The notes under the pieces: generated by a model
What the model was told of the DNA's origin: nothing
Database searches by the model: none
Seen by the model: the letters and a program-made list of their open reading frames with translations, nothing else
In this document: piece after piece, positions 17,308 through 25,726 of the stretch
How the letters are laid out: each line of letters begins with the position of its first letter
Position numbering within the stretch: the first letter of the stretch is position 1
NCBI RefSeq assembly: GCF_001439805.1
Contig: NZ_JYLK01000009.1
Span: 1-64,000, forward strand
Reading direction: 5' to 3'
Origin: Pseudomonas trivialis
GTDB taxonomy: Bacteria; Pseudomonadota; Gammaproteobacteria; Pseudomonadales; Pseudomonadaceae
DNA length: 64,000 nt
Translations under genes and position numbers: made by a program

Positions 17308-17568
17308 GCCGGCGCGGTTCTGGTTCAGCCCGATAGTCAAGGCTCACAGCATGCGACTGCATATCTAAAGTCATTCTGGCTTATTGCTTACACCTATATC
17401 CCTATAGGACCCCTCTCAAATTCATAAGACTTGTATTGGCCGCGGGATAATTGGCATAGTGCTACCACTCCCCAACTGACCCGGCGCCAAGGACTAAGTC
17501 AGCTAGAAGCTGACGGAAGTTCAGGGCCTTGCCAGGTTGCTTGTTCCAAGGATCTGGACATTTAGCCC

Positions 17569-17934
17569 ATGAAAACATATGCAGCGCTGGCCCTTGCGCT
17601 CATCACCCTGTGCAGCTCCGTCCACGCGGCGAACTGGAAGATTTGCCGGCTGGACGTACAGATCGTCAACGTCTTGAAAGAACCGTACACACAGCTTCAG
17701 GGGCGGATCCTCAAGGTCGCCCCGACCTCCCCCACCACGCAATGTCCCCAGCAAGGCTCGACGGTCACCTTCACACCGGAAACCACCGATTACCAGAACA
17801 CCCTCCCGCGTCGGCAATGGCCTCGAAAAAGCCAGTCGGTGCAGATTGACTACCGGTATCTGGATGGGATTTGCAAGGGCGACGGCCACCCGCATCCGTG
17901 TCGCATCGAGCACTACCCACTCATGGGGCGCTAA
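17569..17934 (+). CDS. Small exported protein of unknown function
   Basis: A 121-residue protein with a clear signal peptide (residues 1-21, ALITLCSSVHA-AN), then a small domain with four Cys (KICRLDVQIV, TQCPQQ, GICKGDGH, HPCRIEH), likely two disulphides in the periplasm. The codon use is Pseudomonas-like, unlike the recombinase genes. It lies alone between the IS66 remnant and the Gabija pair. I recognise no function. Confidence 0.6.
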   Translation: MKTYAALALALITLCSSVHAANWKICRLDVQIVNVLKEPYTQLQGRILKVAPTSPTTQCPQQGSTVTFTPETTDYQNTLPRRQWPRKSQSVQIDYRYLDGICKGDGHPHPCRIEHYPLMGR

Positions 17935-18277
17935 TCGGGCGTCACTCGCTCACGCAACCTTCGCAGCAACGCGGTCAGCCATGCTGCAAAGTAACTCATT
18001 TGGCCCACGCAGCGGCGAGCCAATGCACAGCCGTAAGGCTGCCTAGGACGCGCCTGTGGGCACCTATTTTTGTTGTAATGGGATTAGGGTATTGTGCGTC
18101 CCTTATAGCGCCAAGGGTGCTCAGGGAGAAAAGGTCGATGTAGGGTACTCACTCTGCCTCGCATGGTCGTCGTCGCTGCTTCGTCTTCTCACTGGACAGG
18201 GTGCCCACGGCCCTATAGCGTGAACCGCAATGGCCTTACGCCACACCGGTCGCCGCAACTTCATAAGGATTTGAAAC
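17935..18277. other. Intergenic region upstream of the Gabija-type operon
   Basis: No supported gene; only short frames without ribosome sites. It probably holds the promoter of the nuclease/helicase pair. CATAAGGATTTGAAAC directly before 18278 supplies the ribosome site (AAGGA). Confidence 0.4.
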
Positions 18278-19939
18278 GTGCTCATAGAATCGCTACGCCT
18301 GATCAACTTCAAAAAATTCAAGGATCAGACTTTTGACTTCAACGAAGATGTGAATATTTTCGTGGGTGATAACAACGCAGGCAAAAGCACGATTCTGGAG
18401 GCTTTGGAGATCGTGCTCAATTTTCAGTATCGCGGTCGGCCATTCAATAGCGAGTTTTCCCCGGATCTTTTCAACGCCGAGACAGTCTCCGCGTTCCGCT
18501 CCTCGCCAAAATCGCCTGCGGACTTACCGATCCTCGTGATCGAGGCGTATATGAAGAACGTGCCCGACTATCGCGGTGCGAACAACAGCCTGAAGAAAGA
18601 TGCTCAGGGGGTTCAGATCAAAGTCAGCTTTGATCCAGATTTTACTGATGCCTATAACGATTACCTAGCCTCCGGTGCCGCGATAACCAGCATCCCAGTG
18701 GAGTTCTACCAAGTCGAATGGATGGATTTTGCTTGGAATGTTATCAAGCCGATGACCAAGCAATTCAGAGCGCTCTACATCGACCCCACTCGTATTCATC
18801 CCACCTTCGGCAAAAATCAGTACATCTCGAATGTTCTGAGTACCGCACTCAGAAAGGACGAAGAGTACCGTCTGAGCTTGCACTACCGTGAGACCCTTCA
18901 ATCCTTCAACAACACTGATGAGGTCACCACCGTCAACAAGGATTTGGATTCCGATAACAGGATCACGGAAAAGAAGCTGACCATCGCCGCCAACACCATG
19001 CCCGCTGGCGCTATCCAGAACGGTCTGCAACTCGAAGTCAATGCCGTGCCGTTCCACATGATCGGCAAGGGTGAGCAGAGTAAGGTGCAAATCAAGCTGG
19101 CCCTGCACAATAAGTCAAAAGATATCGACCTGGTAATGATGGAGGAACCAGAAAATCACCTGTCGCATGTCGAGCTAAGCAAGTTGGTGCAAGACATTGA
19201 GGACCAGCGAGACGGCAAGCAGCTATTCCTGACCACACACAGTTCTTATGTGCTGAACAAACTGAGCATTGATAAAATTTGCTTGCTGCATGACACATAC
19301 AAGCGACTGCACCTCCTGGACAAGGGGGTGGTAAAGACGCTGAAGCGGCTGCCAGGCTACGACACGCTGCGTGTCGCGCTGTCCAAGAAGGTGGTTTTGG
19401 TAGAAGGCCCCTCAGATGAGTTGATTCTCAAAAAGATCTACAAAGACACCCATAAGGAGCGTCTGCCAGAGCAAGACGGGATCGATATCATTGTGGTGCG
19501 CGGTGTCGGGTTCAAGACGTTCATCGCGATCGGCAAAGAAATCGGTACCGCTATTAATGTCTTGCGAGATAACGATGGCGATTACGAAAATAACGTCGTT
19601 GAAGCACGCAAGGATTACACAGATTTTCCAAACATAAAGCTGGTCTCTTCAACGAACAACAATGAGTTTTCGCTGGAGCCAGCGATGATTCTGGCCAATG
19701 CGGATTCGGAAAAAGAGTTGCAGGCATTTGCAGAGATTGTCCTCTCAACCAAAACCATCAAGTTGTTCACTGCCAAACCTACCTTTGCTGAAAAGCTCGA
19801 ATTTATTGTGGAGTGGTTCAGAAGCGGTGACGGCGACGGCAAAGGCAAGAAGAAGGTCGACACCGCGATTCGAATTTTCGAAACTGATGAGCCGTTCAAA
19901 TATCCAGCTTTCCTCGCTGAGGTGCTGAATTTTGCCTAA
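18278..19939 (+). CDS. gajA: OLD-family ATPase/TOPRIM nuclease, Gabija GajA-type
   Basis: A 553-residue class 2 OLD protein. The ABC-type ATPase has Walker A VGDNNAGKSTIL (about 29-40), signature IGKGEQSKVQIKLAL, Walker B IDLVMMEEPENHLSH and an H-loop in LFLTTHSSYVLN. The TOPRIM nuclease follows, with VVLVEGPSDELILKK (Glu) and LRDNDGDYEN (DxD). GajA is a nicking endonuclease that is silenced by nucleotides and acts when phage replication depletes them. The start is GTG with AAGGA upstream. The next gene is a UvrD-like helicase overlapping by 8 bases, the diagnostic Gabija pairing. Length is close to known GajA (about 578). Confidence 0.85.
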   Translation: MLIESLRLINFKKFKDQTFDFNEDVNIFVGDNNAGKSTILEALEIVLNFQYRGRPFNSEFSPDLFNAETVSAFRSSPKSPADLPILVIEAYMKNVPDYRGANNSLKKDAQGVQIKVSFDPDFTDAYNDYLASGAAITSIPVEFYQVEWMDFAWNVIKPMTKQFRALYIDPTRIHPTFGKNQYISNVLSTALRKDEEYRLSLHYRETLQSFNNTDEVTTVNKDLDSDNRITEKKLTIAANTMPAGAIQNGLQLEVNAVPFHMIGKGEQSKVQIKLALHNKSKDIDLVMMEEPENHLSHVELSKLVQDIEDQRDGKQLFLTTHSSYVLNKLSIDKICLLHDTYKRLHLLDKGVVKTLKRLPGYDTLRVALSKKVVLVEGPSDELILKKIYKDTHKERLPEQDGIDIIVVRGVGFKTFIAIGKEIGTAINVLRDNDGDYENNVVEARKDYTDFPNIKLVSSTNNNEFSLEPAMILANADSEKELQAFAEIVLSTKTIKLFTAKPTFAEKLEFIVEWFRSGDGDGKGKKKVDTAIRIFETDEPFKYPAFLAEVLNFA

Positions 19940-21089
19940 TAAACTCTGCATGGCGGGTGCCGGCTCAGGCAAGACTCACAAGGTCATTACCGAATCAATC
20001 GCCGAAATCAAGCGCGGAGGAAAGGTTCTGGTGGTGACCTACACGACCAGTAATCAGCAGGAATTGAGACGTCGATTTCTGGAGATCTTTGGTGCGCACA
20101 GTGATCGGTTCGTGGTCAAAGGTCTTTTCTCATTTTACCTGGAAGACATGGTGAGGCCGTATCAGCAGGCGTTATTCCCGCGGCGTATCAATGGCATCTG
20201 TTTCAACCAGCGCAATCCTCATATGAGGCCAGATTCAACGTTTATGCTACCGGGACGCGCCGAGCAGTTAGACGATAAGAGCTACAACCCAAGACACTTC
20301 CTGGCTCCATGCGAGACCAAAGCTCACACCGGCTTTCTCGCAAAACTGGCGAGCCGAATCATGAAGGTCACGAAAAACTCTGCCGCAGTACGACTAGGGG
20401 AGATTTATACTCAGGTGTTTTTTGATGAGGTTCAAGACCTGGTTGGATGGGACTACGAGGTGCTCAAGGGGCTGAACAAAGTGATGCCGACACCCATCAC
20501 GTGTGTGGGAGATTTCCGGCAAACGGTGTACGAGACGACGTTTGGCCAAAAAGCGCCAAAAACGGCCGCTGAGAAGATCGCAGCCTTCAAGTCCATGGGC
20601 TTTGAGGATGAGTCACTGACACTTAACCGGCGATGCATTCAACCGATTTGTGACGTCGCCGATGCTGTACACAATGGTAACTATGAAGCGACGGAGTCGG
20701 CAGTGAAGGAGGTGCCACCTGAACTTGACCATCACCTCGGCACATTCATCGTCAAGGAGTCCGACGTCGCCGAATACATCAAGGTTTTTGACCCTATGGT
20801 GCTGCGCTGGAGCGTAACGTCAGGAGCGAAGCTTCTTCCCACCGAGGCGCGCTGCTATAACTTTGGCGGGAGCAAAGGGTTGGGTTTTGATCGGGTGTTG
20901 GTGCTACCTACTGAAAACCAGTTGCATTTCGTCCTGGATGGCCGAAAGCCGTTTCCCGCGAAGGATGAAACATCTCAGAACAAAATGTACGTCGCCATTA
21001 CGCGCGCGCGATACAGTCTGGGGTTCATCGTGCCTGACAAGAAGGCTGCTGGCTTACGGTTCCCGATCTGGGCAAAAACTCCTGTTTGA
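19932..21089 (+). CDS. gajB: Compact UvrD-like helicase, Gabija GajB-type
   Basis: A 385-residue superfamily 1 helicase-like protein. Walker A is at the very start (CMAGAGSGKTHKV), then VVTYTTSNQQELRRR (Ia), FFDEVQDLVGWDYE (Walker B), CVGDFRQTVYETTFG (III), LNRRCIQPICDVAD (IV) and KMYVAITRARYSLGFIV (VI). It starts at TTG with GAGGTG upstream and overlaps the nuclease gene. Typical GajB has about 490 residues. This one is shorter and has little room for the 1B and 2B subdomains, so it may sense DNA ends or hydrolyse nucleotides rather than unwind DNA. Confidence 0.8.
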   Translation: MPNKLCMAGAGSGKTHKVITESIAEIKRGGKVLVVTYTTSNQQELRRRFLEIFGAHSDRFVVKGLFSFYLEDMVRPYQQALFPRRINGICFNQRNPHMRPDSTFMLPGRAEQLDDKSYNPRHFLAPCETKAHTGFLAKLASRIMKVTKNSAAVRLGEIYTQVFFDEVQDLVGWDYEVLKGLNKVMPTPITCVGDFRQTVYETTFGQKAPKTAAEKIAAFKSMGFEDESLTLNRRCIQPICDVADAVHNGNYEATESAVKEVPPELDHHLGTFIVKESDVAEYIKVFDPMVLRWSVTSGAKLLPTEARCYNFGGSKGLGFDRVLVLPTENQLHFVLDGRKPFPAKDETSQNKMYVAITRARYSLGFIVPDKKAAGLRFPIWAKTPV

Positions 21090-21304
21090 CGGACGTTAAT
21101 AAATTCACGCAGTGAAGACTTCAACTAGATAGCGTTTCTGATTAGCGCCTCAATTTTTGGGTAAGGCTCACGTACTATCTGAGGAATGGGGGCATCACAT
21201 CGGCACTTTTCACGAGCATCCGCGAACGTTTGACCGTCCGTTTTTGGCCGATAACTGCCAGTTACAACTGACCGCGTTCGACCCATCCCAACCGTCAGAG
21301 GCCT
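21090..21304. other. Intergenic region between convergent Gabija and Nudix operons
   Basis: No gene. Between two convergent operons. On the minus strand it holds a copy of the dispersed CGGCCAAAA element (see repeat entry at 21232-21260). Confidence 0.5.
21232..21260 (-). repeat. Dispersed CGGCCAAAA element, copy 2
   Basis: On the minus strand GGCAGTTATCGGCCAAAAAC followed by GGACGGTCA. Lies between the convergent Gabija and Nudix operons. Confidence 0.55.
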
Positions 21305-21724
21305 CTACGAAGCCAGGGGCGGTTCACACCACCTGACTTCACATACCGCTTCGCGCTCCCGGTCAGTCCACTGGGCGCAGGAGCACTGCTCGGTACATGT
21401 GTGCACCTTAAAGTAATGTTCGAGCGCAAGCACATGCTCGCCATCAGGCATCTGCCACAGAAACTCTCTGTGCGCGATACAGCGTCCTACTAAGGGCACC
21501 TCAATGCCAGTTTCCTCGTAGAGTTCACGTACCGCTGCCGCTTCAAACGACTCTCCATCCCTGAGCTTTCCGCTGGGCGTCGCCCAATAGCTCATGCCCG
21601 CCAAAACACCAGCCTGATACTGAATCTTAAAAAGCAGCAGTCGATTGCTGGGCTGATTACCAATAAACAAGCGGCTAAACGCTTGCGCGGCATATTTCTC
21701 CGCTCCATGGAAGACCCTAACCAA
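21305..21724 (-). CDS. Nudix hydrolase, last gene of the PurZ-like operon
   Basis: A 139-residue Nudix enzyme, a class that cleaves nucleoside diphosphates linked to another group. The Nudix box is complete: GKLRDGESFEAAAVRELYEE followed by TGI, fitting GX5EX7REUXEEXGU. I place the start at a TTG (21724) that overlaps the stop of the upstream DUF7002 gene by 8 bases, because upstream codons duplicate that gene in another frame. Known Nudix enzymes dephosphorylate modified or surplus nucleotides, so here it could make (d)NMP substrate, clear a product or guard the cell. The substrate cannot be read from sequence. Confidence 0.85.
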   Translation of the reverse strand: MVRVFHGAEKYAAQAFSRLFIGNQPSNRLLLFKIQYQAGVLAGMSYWATPSGKLRDGESFEAAAVRELYEETGIEVPLVGRCIAHREFLWQMPDGEHVLALEHYFKVHTCTEQCSCAQWTDREREAVCEVRWCEPPLAS

Positions 21725-22367
21725 TGACGCCCAATACCTCGGTGCCCTGCATCCTGCGAACTTCCACGACATAATCAGCGATGTTGGGAACGGCATAATC
21801 GACAACTAGCTCGACAACTTCCTTCACAGGATTGCCAGAACGCTTCACCGGATAATCCGCAATTTTGCAGAATATGCCCGTGCCTCGACGGTGGGGCATG
21901 GGCCAGGTATTGCCCGAGTTCATGTGACACAGCCAGATGGTTTCGGCATATGCCGGGATGAAGGTCGACGAGTCGAGCGTCAAGACATCATGTTCTAGCT
22001 TTCGATAATCGCGAGCTCCGAGCAGACCGTGGAGGCGCTTTTCCTCGGCCCAGAAAAAAACTTTGCCGTTTATCAATTCATACCACTGGCGTGGTGTTGT
22101 TCCACCCGTAAGCGCTCTAACCAACCGGCCCTCAGGCATGGGTTTCTGATCACGAAGCACAATATTGGAGGGGTCACCTGCTTTCACATCCATCTTCTGC
22201 CCACGATGCTCGCTCTCATATCGAGCACGGTCACCATCCCCCACTGCGAGGTGATCCAGAACTGCCGTGGCACTCATCAGTCCGCGCGTGCGAATGCTGT
22301 CCCAAGCTCCACGTTCGGCCATGTGATAAACGCGAGGGTAAAGCTCGATCAGTTTGTCCAGATCCAT
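21717..22367 (-). CDS. DUF7002-like protein, possible ART-fold enzyme
   Basis: A 216-residue protein without membrane or export signals. Its start has YPRVYHMAERGAWDSIRTRG, which resembles the first motif of ADP-ribosyltransferase-like folds (a His after an aromatic residue and a helix ending in G-L). HRGQKM, SNIVLRDQKPM and VFFWAEEKRLHGLL follow. Such patterns occur in DUF7002-type and KptA/DUF952-like families. AGGAG precedes the ATG, which lies 3 bases after the stop of the kinase::synthetase fusion. In this operon it could modify or sense the nucleotide product. The ART assignment is by motif only and uncertain. Confidence 0.6.
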   Translation of the reverse strand: MDLDKLIELYPRVYHMAERGAWDSIRTRGLMSATAVLDHLAVGDGDRARYESEHRGQKMDVKAGDPSNIVLRDQKPMPEGRLVRALTGGTTPRQWYELINGKVFFWAEEKRLHGLLGARDYRKLEHDVLTLDSSTFIPAYAETIWLCHMNSGNTWPMPHRRGTGIFCKIADYPVKRSGNPVKEVVELVVDYAVPNIADYVVEVRRMQGTEVLGVIG

Positions 22368-22370
22368 CTA

Positions 22371-24044
22371 TTATCTCCTGTCAGAACGTGCAGTCCAGTT
22401 ACGCCGATCGATCAGAGAGCGCAAATCGCTCGCATCGGCGTCTCGGGAAAAGCGGGTGTTGATAAGTGAAACAGGCGCCTGAGAAACGCGCTCGAGCTCC
22501 TCGACGAATTTGATCGTATCCGGATCGAGCTGCTCGAACCTGCGCGCCTTGCTATTGGAGGACTTCAAGTAATCGGCAAACGTCAGAACGATATCCGTCG
22601 GAGCGTTCAGGGCGCATGCTTTCCGGAATTGATCCCATTCGAACCATCCGACTCGCCTGCTGCGTTTGGTGGTGGAGGTTTTCTCTGCGGTGTTCAACAC
22701 CTGGGCTTCAAGGCCCGCAAACGCTGCGATGTCATCAAAGGTCGTCGCATGTTTGAGCGTCCCGGAGGTATGGCCATCCTCACCATCGGGGTCGCCTACA
22801 CGAATAGGCATGGGACGAATGACCATCAGGATTTTGCGGATCCTGCTGGGCGATATCCCAGCCTCGGCCAAGCATCCCGCAACATTCGTGTCCCTGGACG
22901 TCACGTGAGGATAATCTCCGTGGAAAATACTCAGCCCGCTGCCCTGAGTTCCCTCCAGCAAAATGGAATGGCCGCTGCGGTAGGCCTCTTCCAAACGGTC
23001 TGACGTGCAGCCGTGATAGTTTCCAGGAGTACCGACGTACGAACGAAGCTCATCAACATCTCGTGCGAGCCGGATCTCTTTACCCCTGCTCAAAATACGC
23101 CGAGCAGCGGCGGCTCCGCTACCGCTCCCGGTTGATGCAATGGTTGAGACCAGATGCCCGCCCCTCTCTGTCCCGATATCTTCCTCCTCAATGATGGTGG
23201 CCTGGGGATCAATGAACAATCGATCTTTTCGGATACCGCACTCCTCGATTTCTTTCAAAAGCCCTGGCAAATGAATCGTCATGCCAGGGCCGAGAAGCAG
23301 TCGTGCCGTCACGTCCCGCGACCCAGAAGGCAGATGGTGGTAAGTGTAAGGGCCGGCAGAACTGGCTACCGTATGTCCTGCATTGGGCCCACCGACGCGA
23401 ATCATCACGTCGTACTCGCGCGCGAGGTAAGCGACGATGTTGCCCTTTCCCTCGCTGCCATACTGCCCGCCAATCAACACATCCACGCATCTGATTTCAG
23501 GCGGTGTGTACAGATGCAAACGGGCGGCAACCCGCACGAGCGTGTCATTTGAGTCCGAGCGTTCGGTGTAAACACGGACGTCGGCATCATCCTTGAGCGC
23601 CTGAATCTCTGTCTGATCCTTGAGCTGATTGACCTCGTCATAGGACAAAGGAATGGCTTGCCCCTCCATTCGCTTTGCATAACGTCCATGGAGCGTAGGA
23701 TCGCTTGCGTAGAGGTGTACATGCACCAGGTTTGCACCGAAGACCTGTCGAAACTGCAGCACCTGCGCAAGAGTATTCAGGTGATCCACAACTAACGGTC
23801 GGCCATCCTTCTGCGCCTCACACACTGCCTGGGTTTCCCGGAGCATCCACTGGTCAGCGTCGTTCGCTTTGTGACGACGATCAGGTATGTCGGGTTGCGC
23901 CATGCGAAGGCGCCACTCGGAATCATCAATCGCTCGACGATCGTAAACCACGGCGAAGCCAAACTCCTTCTCCAACAAACTGGCCAAACCACTCTTGCCG
24001 CTACAGGTCTTGCCACTGATCACTACGATCTGACGAGTTTCCAT
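22371..24044 (-). CDS. Nucleotide kinase fused to a PurZ-like adenylosuccinate synthetase
   Basis: A 557-residue fusion. Residues 1-180 are a P-loop kinase (ISGKTCSGKSGLASLLEKEF, Walker A 11-18) resembling (d)NMP kinases. Residues 186-550 are an archaeal-type short adenylosuccinate synthetase. Its P-loop is GGQYGSEGKGN (192-202), followed by GGPNAGHT (His224), EGTQGSGLSIFHGDYPH and the aspartate-binding TSTTKRSRRVGW (457-467). PurA joins IMP, GTP and aspartate. The catalytic Asp of GDEGKG is Ser197 here, the change I know from phage PurZ, which takes dGMP. The other active-site blocks are kept, so it should be active on a changed purine. GGGAG precedes the ATG. The fusion itself I do not recognise. 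Confidence 0.85.
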   Translation of the reverse strand: METRQIVVISGKTCSGKSGLASLLEKEFGFAVVYDRRAIDDSEWRLRMAQPDIPDRRHKANDADQWMLRETQAVCEAQKDGRPLVVDHLNTLAQVLQFRQVFGANLVHVHLYASDPTLHGRYAKRMEGQAIPLSYDEVNQLKDQTEIQALKDDADVRVYTERSDSNDTLVRVAARLHLYTPPEIRCVDVLIGGQYGSEGKGNIVAYLAREYDVMIRVGGPNAGHTVASSAGPYTYHHLPSGSRDVTARLLLGPGMTIHLPGLLKEIEECGIRKDRLFIDPQATIIEEEDIGTERGGHLVSTIASTGSGSGAAAARRILSRGKEIRLARDVDELRSYVGTPGNYHGCTSDRLEEAYRSGHSILLEGTQGSGLSIFHGDYPHVTSRDTNVAGCLAEAGISPSRIRKILMVIRPMPIRVGDPDGEDGHTSGTLKHATTFDDIAAFAGLEAQVLNTAEKTSTTKRSRRVGWFEWDQFRKACALNAPTDIVLTFADYLKSSNSKARRFEQLDPDTIKFVEELERVSQAPVSLINTRFSRDADASDLRSLIDRRNWTARSDRR

Positions 24045-24047
24045 TAG

Positions 24048-24587
24048 CTACATCTCCCAAATTCCTAATATTTGATCCGCAATTTGAAACGGGGTGTACG
24101 TATATGTATCGAAAACTTCGTCCGCAAAACCTGAGAGCGAACGGGCACTCTGCTCGTTAGGATGCAGCACGCTGGCGTTATATTCGTCGAGATCGGAACC
24201 GCCTCGTGCTGTGTACCTCTGTTGCAGGACAGATTCGGGCGCAATGATGTGCAGGTGCCTCACCGCATTGCCGAAACAGAGTCTGAACAATTCAACTTGC
24301 CGGGGCTTGCGGACCGCATCCAAGAGCCAGTTTTCGACGTCTGGCCGAGCTTGGATGGCTGGTTTTGCTACAGAGTCTATGAGCCAAGAGAAATCAGTGG
24401 CCTTGTCGAGAGAGTCGCCGAGTTCTTGGAGGTTATGACGATCAAGGGGCTCGCCCCGGGTAGCCAGGTGCGCACGCAGAAAGGAGCCGCTACTGATCGG
24501 AACAAATCCATGGAGTTTTTGGAGGGCTGCGGAAACCGACGTCTTGCCACTGGCCATCGGGCCACTTAGGAGAAGTAGTCGCTTCAT
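24048..24587 (-). CDS. P-loop nucleotide kinase, first gene of the PurZ-like operon
   Basis: A 179-residue AAA/adenylate-kinase-like protein. Walker A is LLSGPMASGKTSVSAALQ near the N-terminus. A region like the NMP-binding part follows (PISSGSFLRAHLATRGEPLD), then HLHIIAPESVLQQRYTARGG, where family members carry lid Arg residues. It likely phosphorylates a (d)NMP or nucleoside. Its stop lies 3 bases before the ATG of the kinase::synthetase fusion, whose own N-terminal domain is a second, divergent kinase. I use ATG 24587; a TTG 30 bases upstream is possible. It may charge the product of the synthetase to a triphosphate. Confidence 0.75.
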   Translation of the reverse strand: MKRLLLLSGPMASGKTSVSAALQKLHGFVPISSGSFLRAHLATRGEPLDRHNLQELGDSLDKATDFSWLIDSVAKPAIQARPDVENWLLDAVRKPRQVELFRLCFGNAVRHLHIIAPESVLQQRYTARGGSDLDEYNASVLHPNEQSARSLSGFADEVFDTYTYTPFQIADQILGIWEM

Positions 24588-24861
24588 ACTTTGACGATCC
24601 CTGTCTTGCGAAACCAATATAGCGATGAAGCGTAGTTTAATTGGTTAATTTTGCCGGGATTTTTGTGGAACTGAGCCAGGCACCAACTGGCTGAAATTTG
24701 CAGAAAATATCACTGCTGCCGATGATAGATCCCAATGCCATGGCCTAAACCCAGATTGAGCCTATAGACGCGACTGAGTACTGTTAGTGATTACGTTCCC
24801 GTACCATTACGATGGACGCCGAACGCAGCTTTTTAAAATTATGTATGAAGGGGCGGTACCT
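24588..24861. other. Divergent promoter region of the PurZ-like operon
   Basis: The operon reads leftward and the EACC1-like gene reads rightward from this gap. It is AT-rich near 24630-24660 (GTTTAATTGGTTAATTTTGCC). No operator that I recognise. Confidence 0.4.
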
Positions 24862-25257
24862 ATGAATGACCAGGCTGTAGTTGCGATCCGCTTCACCCTC
24901 TTCAAGCACAGTAGGGATTCTTTTCTTGCGGCGTTGGACGATGCCTCCATTCGCCATTCCAGCGTTATGAAGTTTTCAGGGCGGCCGCAGGCTTCGGGTT
25001 TTACCGAAATTATCTCGGCGCTGAGCGATGCTATGCCGTGGAACAGCATTGCTAAAGTGATCGTCTCTTGGGTCGAGGCTCGGAAAAGCCGACGCGTAAT
25101 GGTCCAAGTGGAAGATGGCACGGTTGTTATTGAAGCCAATGGATACAATGCGAAGGATGTGGAGCGCTTATTAAAAGCATGCGCGAGCGTAACCGTCATC
25201 GATACGATGCCGGGGGATGCAGAAACCAAGGCCCTTGAATCAGGTGCTGACGACTAA
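24862..25257 (+). CDS. EACC1-like small conflict-system protein
   Basis: A 131-residue soluble protein. The second half fits the effector-associated constant component (EACC1) pattern: a helix with KVIVSWVEARKSRR, a strand VMVQVEDGTVVIEANG, then YNAKDVERLLKAC. EACC1 proteins accompany varied effectors in biological conflict systems and have no known enzyme activity. It lies divergent from the PurZ-like operon, so it may belong to that system. The ATG at 24862 is chosen for GAAGGGGCGG upstream; in-frame starts 21 and 75 bases earlier exist. Confidence 0.5.
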   Translation: MNDQAVVAIRFTLFKHSRDSFLAALDDASIRHSSVMKFSGRPQASGFTEIISALSDAMPWNSIAKVIVSWVEARKSRRVMVQVEDGTVVIEANGYNAKDVERLLKACASVTVIDTMPGDAETKALESGADD

Positions 25258-25422
25258 CCCGAACTGTCAGACCGGGGCTTTTGGGCAGATAATTGCACAG
25301 CTCCGACCACTCACGTGCCAGTGCTGTTGTTGCCTGCTTGCCCAACTCGCGCTCTGGATCAGTCTGGGCACCCCGTGTCGGATAGGAACCAATCAAAACC
25401 GCTGCCCCTCGAGGCTGCCATC

Positions 25423-25527
25423 ATGGAACTGACGCTTTGGGCCGAACAGCGCGGATCTGCTGAAGTCGCCGGCAACGTTCGCGGTGCGCTGGACACAATC
25501 AGCAAGCACGAAGAGTTCATCAAATGA
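25423..25527 (+). pseudogene. Short frame, probably a gene fragment
   Basis: A 34-codon frame from ATG with MELTLWAEQRGSAEVAGNVR and an acidic helical end. It looks protein-like (balanced, helical) but has no clear ribosome site and ends early. It may be the N-terminal scrap of a small Pseudomonas protein that was cut by a rearrangement. Confidence 0.35.
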
Positions 25528-25698
25528 CAATCGCGGTGCTGATGGAGCCGGAGTGACGTCGTCTGGGGGCACAGGGCGCGGGCCGTTTAATGCCTCGGGT
25601 AAAAGTATCCAAACAATACTGTTGGTGACGGATTAAACATTACTGCTGCAACTCGACCGTTGACGGCACCCTCAGATTGCCTTCAGCTGTTGACAACA

Positions 25699-25726
25699 GG
25701 CAGCAATCGGCCAAAGGAGCCGGTCA
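25699..25726 (+). repeat. Dispersed CGGCCAAAA element, copy 3
   Basis: GGCAGCAATCGGCCAAAGGA followed by GCCGGTCA. Confidence 0.5.

Noticed and set aside
17569..18277. Several short overlapping frames around the exported protein
   Set aside because: Only 17569-17934 has a signal peptide and a protein-like composition.
22371..24044. Fusion as the housekeeping purA
   Set aside because: Fused kinase, short archaeal-type form, Ser in place of the catalytic Asp and island location all speak against the housekeeping enzyme.
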